A DNA stretch of 64,000 nt from Apoderus coryli (Eukaryota > Arthropoda > Insecta > Coleoptera > Attelabidae). The position numbers were made by a program, and so were the translations under genes. Shown in pieces: positions 44,382 to 55,873 of this stretch. The first letter of the stretch is position 1, and each line of letters begins with the position of its first letter. The notes under the pieces are model-generated. The model was not told the DNA's origin. It saw nothing but the letters and a program-made list of their open reading frames with translations, and did no database searches. The stretch is taken from NCBI GenBank assembly GCA_911728435.2, contig OU452200.1, forward strand, positions 1,240,001-1,304,000. The letters run 5' to 3'.

Positions 44382-45905
44382 GGTTTTATTGATCTAGCCA
44401 AGGCCTTTGACACTGTTACTCATGAATTGTTAATTAAAAAATTAGATAATATTGGTGTTCGAGGCATTGGCCTGGATTTATTTTCAAGCTATTTACATAA
44501 TCGGAAGCAAATGGTTAAAATAAATGACATATTAAGTGACCCATTGCCTTGCTCATATGGAATCCCACAGGGAACAGTTATTGGTCCTCAATTATTCAAT
44601 ATATATGTCAATGATTTATTAAACCTCGAGTTGCCTGGAGACCTGCTTTCATTTGCAGATGATACAGTATTCTTAGTAGAAGGCAAAACGTGGCATGATG
44701 TAGAACAAAATGTAAAAACTGGTCTTCAAATAATAACGCAATAGTTTGACAAATATTGTTTAACCATTAACTTCGAGAAAACTGTGTATGTTCCTTTTGC
44801 AAATTACGTAAGCACACTACCAGTAGGTAATGATATTAACATTCATTTGGTGCAAAGAGATAGGAGTTGCAGTGTAAGTAAAAGGGATTATGTTAAGTAT
44901 CTAGGTATTATGATTGATCAACAATTGAAATGGGATATTCAGATACAAACGTTGGTTAAAAAAATACGCTCTTTTCTATACATTTTTAAAAACACAACGA
45001 AAATTTTATCAACAAAAGAAAATGTATGTCTTTATTATGGTTGGGGTGGAGCATACAGAAGCAATCTTGAACCTCTACTTATCATACAAAAAAGAATCTT
45101 AAAAATTATTTTTCATTTGGATATTCGTTATCCAACAGAATAGCTGTTTACGGTTGCTAATGTGTTAACTATTCGACAGATGTTTTATAAGAGTGCTGTA
45201 GTCCATCTTAATAAATCAAATCAATTTTTAGGAAAGCTTGATCATAATTATTTAACGCGTGATAAAAAAAGAGATATTATTAGGGAACCTGTATGTAAAA
45301 AAGCAATCGGCCAGAGATCTCATGCATATATTGGCCATATGGTGTATAATCAATGCCATTGGAATTAAAGGATAAAATTAATTTCAAGAATTTTAAATTC
45401 ATACTAGCAACTTGGTTGAAGTCTGAATATTATATAGAAATTTTACAATGATGTTACTGCTGGGTGTCTGTTTTTAAGGCTTTTATATTGATACGTGAGA
45501 TTTTTATTTGTGTATAACCTTCGATTCACTCCTACGGATGGATGAAGGGGGAGAACGGGAGAAAAACATGTTCATCTCTAATTTTTTGTGTTCATTTCTA
45601 ATTTTTAAGAATAATTAAATGTTTATGTAAGTTATAAAACATTATTGGATACAATGGGATAGATTATTTGAGGGTCTGATAGTGAGTGAGCAACCGTTTG
45701 GTGTCTGGTGGTGTTTGGAGGAAGCGGATAAACTTTACCAAGTTTTTGCATCCTCTAGGCACCGCTTAGTAAAATCAGGGCGGTGCACATATAAGATTAT
45801 ATTTGTTTCTTTATTATTATTTATTTTATTTATTTCGGCTTAGAGCAAAATAACATGTATATAATTTAAGTGGATATTGGAAATAAATAAATTTGAATTG
45901 AAAAG
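44382..45905 (+). pseudogene. Jockey/CR1-like LINE: RT, C-terminus and 3' UTR
   Basis: Begins inside RT at FIDLAKAFDTVTHELL. It continues in one frame with GIPQGTVIGPQLF and LSFADDTVFL (catalytic block near 44650), then VKYLGIMIDQQLKWD. In-frame stops are TAG at 44742-44744 and TAG at 45141-45143. About ten residues are missing where LYYG meets WGGAYRS. The last coding block ends near 45366. A 3' UTR of about 500 bp ends near 45905 in AATAAATAAATTTGAATTG. Confidence 0.85.
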
Positions 45906-47045
45906 AAAAAACAGGCAATTACAGTAGATCAACGCCAATTCTGATCAGCAAAACGGGATATTAAACGACCGGGAACTGATTCATGCAGTAATTGAATTAT
46001 TTCTGTAATGTATAGGCGCCACAAATCGATTACCATTAAATTGCCATTGCCTCCGATGGTGCCCAGAATTCTCACCAAATGGAAATGTTTTGTAGATTTT
46101 CTAAACCCTAAATGCGACAAATTTGTTGATTTATAAAATCATCAATATATTAAATTCAACCTTATCGCTAAGAGTGCTTGTTTTTTTTTTTCAATAAAAT
46201 CAGTATCCACTAATGTTGTTCCATAATACCTTAAAAAATCCCTCTTTTCATTGTACGTGGTCAGTAAATTAAAATTTTTGAGTCGATTGAATTTTGCAAG
46301 CATGAACATTCAAATGTTTCCTGCTTTCTTCCTGCCAAACCGTGCCGAATTGATGTTTCTGGATTCTGACAACACTCAGACGGCCAGGATGTTTACGATC
46401 ATTATTGGATCCAGTGTGATTGAATTTTTCAATTGACTAATCTTTTCGCAGTTGATAATATTGCAAATTTGGAAGTGTAGCAGCTAAACCATCAGCTGTA
46501 AAGCTGTTTTTTTTTGTTTTGTTGCCTACCGTCCAAATGCCGCTAAAGTCAAACCTTGTGTGAATTTTAGAAAATAATAGAAACTCCTCAAAAAGCTGTT
46601 TTGTTTTGAGAAATTTAAGCCCCAACGTTCCTATTTCGCAGATATGCAAAAGCGAAAATAATTCACAACAAACAAAACCTACTAAAGAATTTAATCTCTT
46701 TACGCCTGAACACGAAATACCAAAAACACTTGCAAATTGGAAGTGATTTTATTGTCTACCGACGAATAATAGTGTTTGCGATTCTCATATACGAATACAT
46801 ACTGGAATATGTGTTTATGTATTGCAAACACAAAAACGGAATTTGCACTGCATCGTAAAGCCTCTTTCTCGTTTTGCGTGGAAATCTCTCTGATGCTTTC
46901 GCTTATTTTATTTTTTGTTATGGGTTTCTCCGTAGTTACAACATGTAGGTACCGAGGAAAGGGTGAAAGTGGTGAATTTTCTTGATTTTATTTTGCATTA
47001 CAGAGTGGACACACGTCGATTTTCTTTGTGATACACTGAAAAAAA
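45906..47045. other. Non-coding stretch
   Basis: No gene recognised. Confidence 0.55.
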
Positions 47046-47049
47046 TATT

Positions 47050-47760
47050 GTACGTAAAACCAATGAATGCCCCTTGCGTAGTCCAACAGCAGCAATGCTG
47101 TCAATCGACCCTGATCTACCGCCCCCAATGCATCATCCAGTATTTTAAGTCATGTCGTGGAGCAACTGTGACCCTGACGGAACCCAGACTAGACCTCCGA
47201 CAACAATCCATGCCCATCAAGATATGTTTTCATTTGATTGCAGATCACTCTCTCAAAAACCTTGGAGATCGCTGGGAGTATATTAATCGGTCTATAAGAT
47301 CCTTAAATGTTGATGGAGTTTTAGTTTTGGGATTGGAATGACATTGGCTTCTTTCCAACATGTTGGGAAGTTCCTCTTTTCTATATAGTAATTAACTAGA
47401 TGCTGTATAAAGGGCATTATAAACGAACAACTACTACTACTGCATATCAATACTGATCATGTCACTGCCTACAGCATTTGACTTAATCCCAAGCAATGCA
47501 TCAAGTACGAGTATCTCCCCATGATCCACCATTGTAAATTCAAAGTTAATATCAGGCATAATTTTATTACCTAAGTAAAAATTGATCGTTCCTGGATCCG
47601 GATTGTTGGTAGAAGTGGCCACAAAAAAATCATAAATATTATCATCATCATGAATAAAAGACGGTATTGTGATATTTTCCCTTGCATAATTTCCAATTTT
47701 GTTTAGAAGAATTTCCGCGGACTTTAGTTTCCAAATATAGTTTTTTCTCCCTTTTCACCT
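47050..47760 (-). pseudogene. Jockey-like LINE RT N-terminal half
   Basis: On the minus strand: KLKSAEILLNKIGNYAREN near 47735-47680, DPGTINFYLGNKIMPDINFE, then FTMVDHGEILVLDALLGIKS and SNAVGSDMISIDM near 47450. This is the linker before RT, as in Jockey-type ORF2. RT follows in other frames: FPTCWKEANVIPIPK near 47370, NQMKTYLDGHGLLSE and SGFRQGHSCSTT near 47190, ILDDALGAVDQGRLTALLLL near 47110. It is 3'-truncated near 47050, within the catalytic block. Confidence 0.8.
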
Positions 47761-48138
47761 CAGACGACAGACGAATCTGACATGTTTAGCATTTAATATT
47801 AACTAAATTAAAAATAAAGCCTTTAGATTTCGAGTGTCGTACAAATATGATTTAATTTATTTACAAAGCAGGTGCATCAAATCAATGGACGTACAGCAAT
47901 AATTTTGAGTCTTATTTGGGCTTTTAAGTTCTCTAACCATTGGTACTAGTATATTTGAACCATACTGCACTTTGCAGTACACATAATACATATGTACCTA
48001 TATGCTCGCGATTATTGATTGAATACAGAACAATAATCTCAATCTTTCGTAATAATAATTTCCGGCGAACACAATTACGTAAAACAATTATTATAACCCA
48101 ATGTAATAATCAGCTAACATTGGTTTAACGTACAAAAG
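47761..48138. other. Non-coding stretch
   Basis: 48030-48135 looks like a more diverged unit of the tandem repeat that follows (AATAATCAGCTAACATTGG..TAACGTACAAAAGT). Confidence 0.5.
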
Positions 48139-48370
48139 TCATAGATTCATGTTTATCGTTCGTAACATTAATAACCTTCAGACATCGCATAGATTAATGT
48201 TCATCGTTCGTAATATTAATAACCAGCTAACATCGGTTTTACGTATTGGAGACATAAACTAATCTTCATCGTTCGTAACATTAACAACCTGGTAACATCG
48301 TTTTAACGTACAGGAGTTATAAATTAATGTCCATCATTCGTAAGATCAATAACCGGCGAGCATAAATTTA
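48139..48370 (+). repeat. Degenerate tandem repeat, about 65-bp unit
   Basis: Units start at about 48139, 48187, 48252 and 48317. Shared elements are CATARATTAATGTTCATCG, TTCGTAACATTAATAACC, AGCTAACATCG and TTTTACGTACAGGAGT. The first unit lacks the last block, so it is 48 bp rather than 65. Confidence 0.75.
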
Positions 48371-49179
48371 TGTTCTTTATTTATTAATTCAACGTAGAGA
48401 ATTCGCTACCGAATTTATGTACGAACGTTCATTGTATTAATGTCGCCCATCATCGGCTCAAATTTAATGTTGACGTTCATTGATTTGAAGCACTTTTTTA
48501 TTAATATCACGTACCTTTTCGGTTCAGTGTAAGGACATTTTTGGCAAAATGGGAGTTTTTTTGTACGTCAGGTCATTCAATAAGTAGGATAAGTAAGAAA
48601 AAAGCAAGTATTATTAAAAAGATAAAATACCAGAAGGTACATCTGAACAGTGGTTATATCAAAAACAAAGAGCTCAATTTCCAGTTCCAGAGATAACCAC
48701 ACAATTCAAAATCCAACTCTCGAACAACAGAGTGGAGTCTGGTAACGTCGTAGTGTCAAATAGGTGTTGTCACTTTAGAACAAACCCAGTTGTTAAATTT
48801 CCTGCGGCTGCTGCCGTCACCATTAAACTTTATACACACCGAGTTGTGTGTGTCTCTCTGTGTGAATGCAAACTGTCTTTTGTGTGTTACTGAACTGTAC
48901 TGAAGGAAGATTAGAATTAGCGAATGCACATTATTAGAGATTCGGATGTAATTCAGTAGAAATGTGTGTGTGAGAGTGTATGTGAACATAAAGTTTCAGG
49001 AGTCAAACAGCCAACGAACGTGTTTAGTTCCAGCTGTATTATTTTCCATTTTCAGTTTTGTATACCTATATAAGTATTATTTAGATTAAATTTCTGAAGT
49101 TGCATAAGAGGATATTGATTTTTGACAAGATCCTCAACACTCACTGATAATTATTTGTGTATCAAACAAATAACAAAAT
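48371..49179. other. Non-coding stretch
   Basis: No gene recognised. TG-rich short repeats lie near 48840-48980. Confidence 0.55.
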
Positions 49180-50139
49180 ACATATTCAGTTTTCCCCAGA
49201 AGTTGGAATTTGGCAAAAGTGATACCCCTTCCAAAAGTCCAAAATCCTAAAGAGTTTAAATATATTAGAAACATAAGTATACTTCCTACTTTTTTTAAAA
49301 TACTGGAAAAAATTATTGACAAACAGCTTAGAGCTCACATTAGTAACAACTCCATACTACCGCAGTTGCAGTTCGGATTTAGACCTGGTCATGACTGTGT
49401 GTCAGCTCTCACTAACATCACAGATGATATCCTCCGATCTATAGATGATAAGAAGTTCACCGTTTTGACTCTCCTGGACTTTTCAAAGGCATTATTGGAT
49501 ACTTTAAGTCACAATCTTCTTTCTTCAATTCTAAAGTATGTTGGGCTGACGTCAAATGCATCCGCGCTACTCAAAAATTATCTGTGTGGAAGGGAGCAGG
49601 CAGTTTCATATAACGGCGAAATTTCCAATTTTCTTGCGCTTCGTAAGGGTGTGCCTCAAGGGTCAATCCTAGGACCCCTTTTGTTTTGTATATATACTTC
49701 CAATGCACCAACGAATATTTCAAACTGCCAGCAGCATTACTTTGCAGATGATGCCCAACTATATCTATCTTTTACTCTGGAAGAAGCTCCCATGGCTATT
49801 AATTTAATCACTAACGACCTTGAATCATTTAGAAGATATGCCGAGGATCACTGCTTGAAACTAAATACCGAGAAAACCGTTGCAATACTATTTGGTCGGA
49901 AAAACGAAAGAGCCCCATTTTTTAACACTTACACCAATGTTCTGAACGTGGATGGTTCTGTTGTAGAATTCCGGCAGAAAGTGAAAAATCTTGGTCTAAT
50001 ACTGGATGATGAATTACGTTTCACAGCGCACGTAAGTAACTCTTTACAAAAAACTTACTTAAATTTGAGGCTGTTATTTCAAAATAGGCATTGTCTACCT
50101 TCAAAACTTAAAATGATACAAATATTTTATAAAAAATGA
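49180..50139 (+). pseudogene. Jockey-like LINE RT, long open fragment
   Basis: An open frame of 309 codons from 49210, continuing upstream in frame to about 49165 (SVFPRSWNLAKVIPLPK). RT motifs are FGFRPGHDCVSAL, LLDFSKALLD (the usual AFD changed to ALLD), GVPQGSILGPLLF and YFADDAQLYL. The C-terminal VKNLGLILDDELRF and LPSKLKMIQIFYKK end the frame. It is truncated at both ends; the usual C-terminal part after FYKK is missing. Among the best-preserved RTs here, but a residue is inserted at the first catalytic site. Confidence 0.85.
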
Positions 50140-50399
50140 AAATTAAATTAAATTTGCAACAAAAAAGTCCAAAATCGTACATTAAAATCTTTATTCGTTT
50201 GAGAGTTATGGCCAAAAGAATCTTATTCACCAAAATTCGTTGAAAAATTATGTATCTTTAATTTTCCTTGATCAAGAATGCCATGGGAAATAAAGAAATA
50301 ACAATGGATAACCAATGAAAATAACAAAAATTATCAATAGCACTAATAATATCAAAACAAACACAACAACATTATAACTACCAACACAACTTTCATAAA

Positions 50400-50840
50400 T
50401 GTTCAAAATGACCCCGATTTTGCAAAATGCAGCTATTGGCTCTTTTTAATGTACTAGCAACCGCCGCTTCCATTTCAGCTCGTGGAAGCGACGCCACTGC
50501 ATTTTGAATTCGCTCAATCATGTTCTCTCGAGTGGTTGGTGATGTTTGGTAAACCATGTTTTTAATCCTTCACCACAAGTAAAAATCTAACACTGTCAAG
50601 TCCGGGTATCTAGGTGGCCACAAAAATACGTTACCCCTTCCAATCCAGCGATTTCGATAAACAACATTTAAAAAATTGCGCACCTGGGCATCCCGTGTTG
50701 ATACCACATGGACATCCGTACGTTGAGTGGAACGTCTTCTAAAAGGATTTGCAAATTAGTTCTTAAAAAATTGAGATACAATTCTCCATTCAGATGGCCA
50801 TCAATAATATTAACCAAGAACGCCATGGTGAAATAATCAT
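50400..50840 (-). pseudogene. Tc1/mariner-type transposase fragment
   Basis: The minus strand encodes NIIDGHLNGELYLNFLRTNL and LLEDVPLNVRMSMW, then, shifted, a QHG...IF..LF..I block and a C-terminal part. It resembles the region between the first and second catalytic aspartates of the same insect group as 28577-29948. Multiple frame shifts; no ends assigned. Confidence 0.65.
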
Positions 50841-51600
50841 GTCAGATTGGCAATCAAATAATGGTATTCTTACAACAAAATTGTAATATTTTTAATCTGT
50901 TAAATGATAATTATGTCTCAACGATATTTATATAGCGTATGACAACTTCAACAATTTTCTCAGTAGAGAGCGCTATCCTAAAAGGTTTAGTGAATTGTTT
51001 CTTTGAAACTCCCTGTATTTTATTATCGAACCAATTACAGTAATAAAATAAACTACGTAGGTACATTTTTTGATGAAATTTATGGCTCTATGAGATCGCA
51101 TCGCATCGAAAAATATGTTGGTAATTCGTTTTTTGGCTTAAAATAAATGTCACTGGCAGTATTACCAATAGCAAAAAGTTTTCAAGGTGCCGGTCGCCTG
51201 AAACTCTATAATGTGGCAAATAAAACGGTAAATTATGACTGGCACAAAAAAGACTTCTTTATGCCGCCGAGGAAATACAAAAAAAAAAAGTCGATAACTA
51301 ATATTTCCATAAATTCTCTATTAGGTACCTGTTTCTACTTCTCTAAATATGACGAGACGAAGCCGTGGTTTGGGAAATATAATTGGTAAATATGAAATAT
51401 TGGAAATAAAAGCACATTGAGGAAAAACTTTGAGAGTGCGGGATTTATAGAGGAAATATCGACTGTATTTATAGGTTATATAGAGTATAGGTAATTTTAT
51501 AGCCTTTGGCACTCTGTATACACATGCGGTATTAGTGCAGGAATATTTTACGAACTCTAAGAGAAAACTTTTGTTGGTTATTACAGTTGTTGTTACAAAT
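50841..51600. other. Non-coding stretch
   Basis: Nothing recognised. The frame at 51147-51389 has no signature. Confidence 0.5.
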
Positions 51601-51728
51601 TGTCGAATAAACAATACATAGTAGATGAGGGATTTGAGTTTTCCTTTTTCTTTTTAAAATTATTGGTTTGCAAGTTTAGGATTAAAACAAATGTTTTGTG
51701 TACATCATAATATGATAACTCGATTTTA

Positions 51729-51868
51729 TTATTCGACATAGTTGCCTTCGAGGGCAATACAACGAGTATAGCGATTTTCCAATTTTTATAGTACGATTTC
51801 TCTTTCTCGTCAAAATAGGCCTGAGTTTCAGTGATTACTTCATCATTGGACTTAAAGTATTTCTCCAT
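51729..51868 (-). pseudogene. Mariner transposase C-terminal fragment
   Basis: The minus strand reads SNDEVITETQAYFDEKEKSY, then in the next frame RYTRCIALEGNYVE and a stop at about 51729. This is the usual end of one large mariner group (AYF..K...Y..GI..L..R...CI.L.GNYVE). One frame shift sits between the blocks. Confidence 0.75.
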
Positions 51869-51958
51869 ATTTCATAATGGATTTTTTGCTTGGGGTGAGG
51901 TTCTAATTAAAACACATTATAAGTGAAACCAAGCTCCTGTTTCATATGTCAGACAACG

Positions 51959-51987
51959 TTTCAGCAATGCATAATTGCCTTCTTCAG
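51959..51987 (-). ncRNA. Hammerhead-like motif, solo copy
   Basis: The minus strand has CTGAAGA, an extra A, helix II GGCAA/TTGCT with one G-U pair and a 7-base loop, GAAA, ACGT. Helix I is weak. No inverted partner found. Confidence 0.5.
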
Positions 51988-51989
51988 GC

Positions 51990-53285
51990 ACAAGTTGGTG
52001 GGTGTATTAGTTTTTTTTGTGGATTAATGGATACTATACAAGGTGTTTCAAAAAAAGCCTTATTTACAAAGATACAAGGTGTTAAAGATACCAATCCAGG
52101 CAATTACGTATACAGTTTCTGAAATACCGTACAAGCATTCACAGAAAAATTATGAAACCAAAAAAAAATTGTAAATATTTCTATAAAGTTAAATTTTGTT
52201 CGGAAACAAATTCAAAACTAGGATTCTACAGTGTGACCTCTCGCCAGCATTGTGATGACTGATATAATTCTGTTTGCAGAAACAGCGAGAGTAATTGGCA
52301 TCATGTTTTCCCATAACGTTCTCGTTTGGTATAATTCAATTACATTTTCAGATAGCATCTGGGTAGAGAGAGGAGGATACTTAACCTTATTTAAGCATCA
52401 AAGTCGTTACATCTTTTAAAATGTTCGTGCTCGAATTGCTGGGACGGATTGGCCGGACGAACGGTCAAGTACACCAATATTATTTTTTATCTGTGGTATA
52501 TATTTTTATAATAATGAATTTTTAGGTAGATGCTCCTTTGTCGTGAGCTCATAAAACTGACGGAAAAAATTATTGTTTACTTCCTCTACTGCCTTCTGGC
52601 TTTCTCGTCACAAGTTATGTATACTTTGTATCAAGTGCGGTCATCGATTTCTCGGTAATTAATCGTTGGAATACATTGAGAATTTGGAATTACACTAATA
52701 ATTACACGAGAAATAGACCTGTACTTGTTTATTTTAAATAAAACAACTCATTCTTGAACGACCTATAGTTTATCGTCGTATGAGACCTTTTAACATGACA
52801 ACAAAAACCAACAGTCCAGTTTAAGTGACCAGCAGTTAGAATTTTAGAACAACAAACGTTTTTCGTTCTCAAATCTAGTTGCCTAGAGAATTTATTGTTT
52901 GCTCAACTAATATTTGTCAAATTTATTAAATATGAATGAAATAATCAGATATAAACACGCAGAGCAAGCTTTGCAATGAAATCTAACAAAAAAGCGGCAA
53001 AAGTTAGTTCGAATCAGAACCCAGGTGCAAACAATCGCACGCGGATGCATGATCGAGTTTTATGTGTACATTTTACTAGATATACTATAAGGGATTTGGG
53101 TGGCAAAGTGGGTTGGTATATTGGAATCGATTACCATTGTACATGGCAGTTTATAATACAGTTCCTTTGAAATGAGATATGAAGCAAGCAAAAACTAAAC
53201 GCAATGAAAAATATGCAAGCGTTGTGATTGAATTGATTCTTTTGAAGCCATTCATAGCTGATGAATTACTCCCACCTTAACCTTA
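51990..53285. other. Non-coding stretch
   Basis: No gene recognised. ACAAGGTGTTTCAAAAAAAG near 52039 is a repeat end of the TACAGGGTG type. Confidence 0.5.
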
Positions 53286-53287
53286 GC

Positions 53288-53330
53288 TTAACCCTTAACT
53301 GGTGACGTACGGTCTATCAGACCCATTCAG
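53288..53330. mobile_element. Solo piggyBac-like end
   Basis: TTAACCCTTAACT followed by GGTCTATCAGACCCA matches the end and subterminal palindrome of the piggyBac element at 62148. No partner end seen nearby. Confidence 0.5.
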
Positions 53331-53694
53331 ATATTATTCATATATTCGAGTACTAGTTTTTATATAACCGAATTCTAATTAGTCAATTGAAAAAAAAAAA
53401 CGTAATTTTTTACATTAAATACAATATTTAAGTGTAAAGTAATAATTTTATGACCTTTTTGTCATTTATCTAAAATGTATGTATATTTTTTTTGTTTTAG
53501 ACATCAGCTATTTCTTTTAAGTATCGGGTTTTGTTCCTTTTTCTTCTCTTTGGAGGCACTATTTATACGTACAAATTTGTTATATATCAGATCTTCTAGA
53601 CCAAGTTCTTGTACGCAACATAGTTGATTTTTTTTTTGTTTTATTATAAAATTTATTTTGCCCCCTTGGAAGGAAATATAAATCACCTATTTCA
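53331..53694. other. AT-rich stretch
   Basis: Nothing recognised. Confidence 0.5.
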
Positions 53695-54264
53695 AATAGA
53701 AATAACAGTAGCGAGTCTCAGCCTCCAGTTGCTCAGGTAGTTCTTCCGTATGTACAAGGCACAACTGACCGCATCTCAAAAATCTTGAAAAACTATAACA
53801 TTAAATCTAGATTCGCAACATGTTCGAAATTATCTGCTTATTTAAGACCAATAAAGGATCTAATACCTCTAGAGGCATCAGGCGTATATACGGTACCATG
53901 CTCATGTGGTAAAGAATACATTGGAGAAACAGGAAGAAAAGTTTCAACACGACTGAAAGAACATGAAAGATCGGTCAGACTTCGAAATATAACTTCATCA
54001 GCACTCGCCGAACATTTTGTCGAAACCGGACATAAAATCTTATTTCAGAATTCTAAGTTAATAGTAAATACACCGTTCTACTATCAAAGAAAAATACGGG
54101 AGGCAATAGAAATTTTCAAACAACCAATAAACTTAAACCGTGATACGGGTTTATATCTTTCACCCATATGGCACGCAGTCATCAAGAACCCAACCCCACC
54201 CCTACCAACACCGACCAACCACGAAGCGACAAGCAAGGCACAGACCGATGGCACCACTATATAA
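53695..54264 (+). pseudogene. Penelope-like element: RT tail and GIY-YIG endonuclease
   Basis: Coding runs in one frame from about 53695, upstream of the first methionine (53785), to a TAA at 54262-54264. VVLPYVQGTTDRISKILKNY and SRFATCSKLSAYLRPIKD form the linker after RT. The GIY-YIG nuclease follows: SGVYTVPCSCGKEYIGETGR then STRLKEHERSV, with the second tyrosine and the arginine in place. HFVETGHKI and REAIEIFKQPINLNRDTGLY complete the domain. The nuclease itself looks undamaged, but the RT is missing, so the element is 5'-truncated. A hammerhead-like motif lies 60 bp after the stop. Confidence 0.9.
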
Positions 54265-54318
54265 GGATATGTACACAGCAAGAGAATTTAGTTTCAGTTT
54301 AACCGCGTTTACGTAAAG

Positions 54319-54362
54319 TTGCTCTGAAGAAGCTGACAGGATGATCAGCGAAACGTTAGCTA
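54319..54362 (+). ncRNA. Hammerhead-like motif in Penelope 3' end
   Basis: CTGAAGA (54324-54330), an extra A, helix II GCTGA/TCAGC with an 8-base loop, GAAA (54350-54353), then CGTT. GCT before the core pairs with AGC after the putative cleavage base; three further A-T pairs lie beyond two mismatches. The position links the solo motifs elsewhere to Penelope-like elements. Confidence 0.65.
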
Positions 54363-54364
54363 GT

Positions 54365-54850
54365 TTAAATTTGACGCAGGATTTATCCAGAAGTATAGTT
54401 TCAGTATAATATTGTTATAAATATGACTAAGGTATTGTATATCTGATCTATCATTAATGCTATTAGGATCTTTTTTGATACAAATCATCTCTAGTATTTC
54501 TCTTTTTCGTCTATCTTGTTCTTTGGCTAATATTGTGGCATTATCAAAGTCGAATTGGTGATTATACAATCAATCAATGTTGCCATGTTCTTTTAGAGCT
54601 GTCTGAGTAGAATTAGGATTTTTGTGGTTAGTTAGTCTTTTTTCTAGATATTGTTTAGTTTGTCCGATGTAAGTGGCTTCACAGTCCTTTCAAGGAATTT
54701 TGTATACTACATGGGTGCTCTTCATTTTAGGTGTTTTTGTTTTTAATGGTGTATATATTTCACATTTTAATGTGTTTGCATGCTAATGGCAAGTTGATAT
54801 TTTATGTTTATTTAATTTATTTTTTAAAGTTTCTGTTGTGAGAGCTTCTA
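54365..54850 (-). pseudogene. Second Penelope-like copy, facing the first
   Basis: The minus strand carries MKSTHVVYKIP, KDCEATYIGQTKQYLEKRLT (GIY-YIG motif) and NPNSTQTALKEHGNID. It continues with LYNHQFDFDNATILAKEQDR and RKREILEMICIKKDPNSIND as the C-terminus, stopping near 54360. Two stops interrupt it. It belongs to a different family from the plus-strand copy; the 3' ends of the two meet at about 54360. Confidence 0.8.
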
Positions 54851-55445
54851 GCTCAAGAGAAAAAAGGACTATAGGACAGATATTTAAAAAATTAGACAAA
54901 AATATAAAATGATTTGAAAAGATGAGGCCTTAGGATTTATAATTCCGTATACACTATTGGGTATTTCTAACTGACCGTGCGTTGGTCTTCTGGCCGGCCG
55001 GCCTCTAATCTTCTACCACCTTCCAAATGTTCAAGTTCGCTAATTCAAAGAGTTAGCTCACTAACCAACACATACACACACTTTCGTCTGTTCAATAACT
55101 TAAATGATGCGGGTTTTTAAAAATTGATGCAAATTAATTAACAAACGAAGTTGTTAAGCGGTGAGAAAAAGAGAAAAGTAAAAGTTAAAGTGTATATTGT
55201 TAAAACAATCCAAATACCCTCTGTGCGACACAAGCCAAAATAGTTTAGCTCGTCCCTAAAGGCCAACATACACGCGCAAATTTATTAACTGACCATGAAA
55301 CGTATGAAAATACATTGAATTTGGGTTTTGTTTGAAATATAGAACCATGATCAATTATTGCTTAAGTATTTATAATTAAAAAAAATAAAAATAAATAAAG
55401 GAAAATAAAATAACTGAATGTGGACGCAACAGTTTCAGAGAGGCC
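54851..55445. other. Non-coding stretch
   Basis: Nothing recognised. Confidence 0.5.
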
Positions 55446-55449
55446 ATTT

Positions 55450-55873
55450 ACATAAGGCAGTGATACATATGTGTGGGTAGTCAGACAGAAAAAAGTTGCT
55501 GGGGGCTAAATCTAGAGAATACGGAGGGTTGGTAAGCCCAATTCATTCAATTTTGCTATAGTTTTCATCGATTTGTTGTGGTAAATCAACACGTTTTTCT
55601 TTTGCAAATGTGGCCATTTCTTTGCGATTTTGCACAGTAATAGTCGCTGTTGATGTGTGAATTTGTTGACGTTTTCTGAAATAACAGCCTCATTTGGACG
55701 TCCACTGCGCTGTGCATCATTTGTGCTGGTACGACCACGTTTAAATTCAGCAATCCACTTCTCTACCATTTGCCTCGATGGAGCAGCGTTCGGATAACGT
55801 TTATCAAGCCATTGTTGGGTTTCCACTGTATTTTTTTTTGATCAAAAAGCAATTCTGTTGCAAATGAAGCCAT
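55450..55873 (-). pseudogene. Mariner, N-terminus joined to C-terminus
   Basis: The minus strand starts MASFATELLFDQKK at 55873. A poly-A frame shift follows, then WLDKRYPNAAPSRQMVEKWI and FKRGRTSTNDAQRSGRPNEA, the N-terminal DNA-binding domain of a large mariner group. After about 65 residues it jumps to LNELGLPTLR and LAPSNFF, a trace of the third catalytic site. The catalytic core is deleted. Confidence 0.8.

Noticed and set aside
54960..55010. GGCCGGCCGGCC cluster as a regulatory palindrome
   Set aside because: Short, isolated and without a gene nearby.
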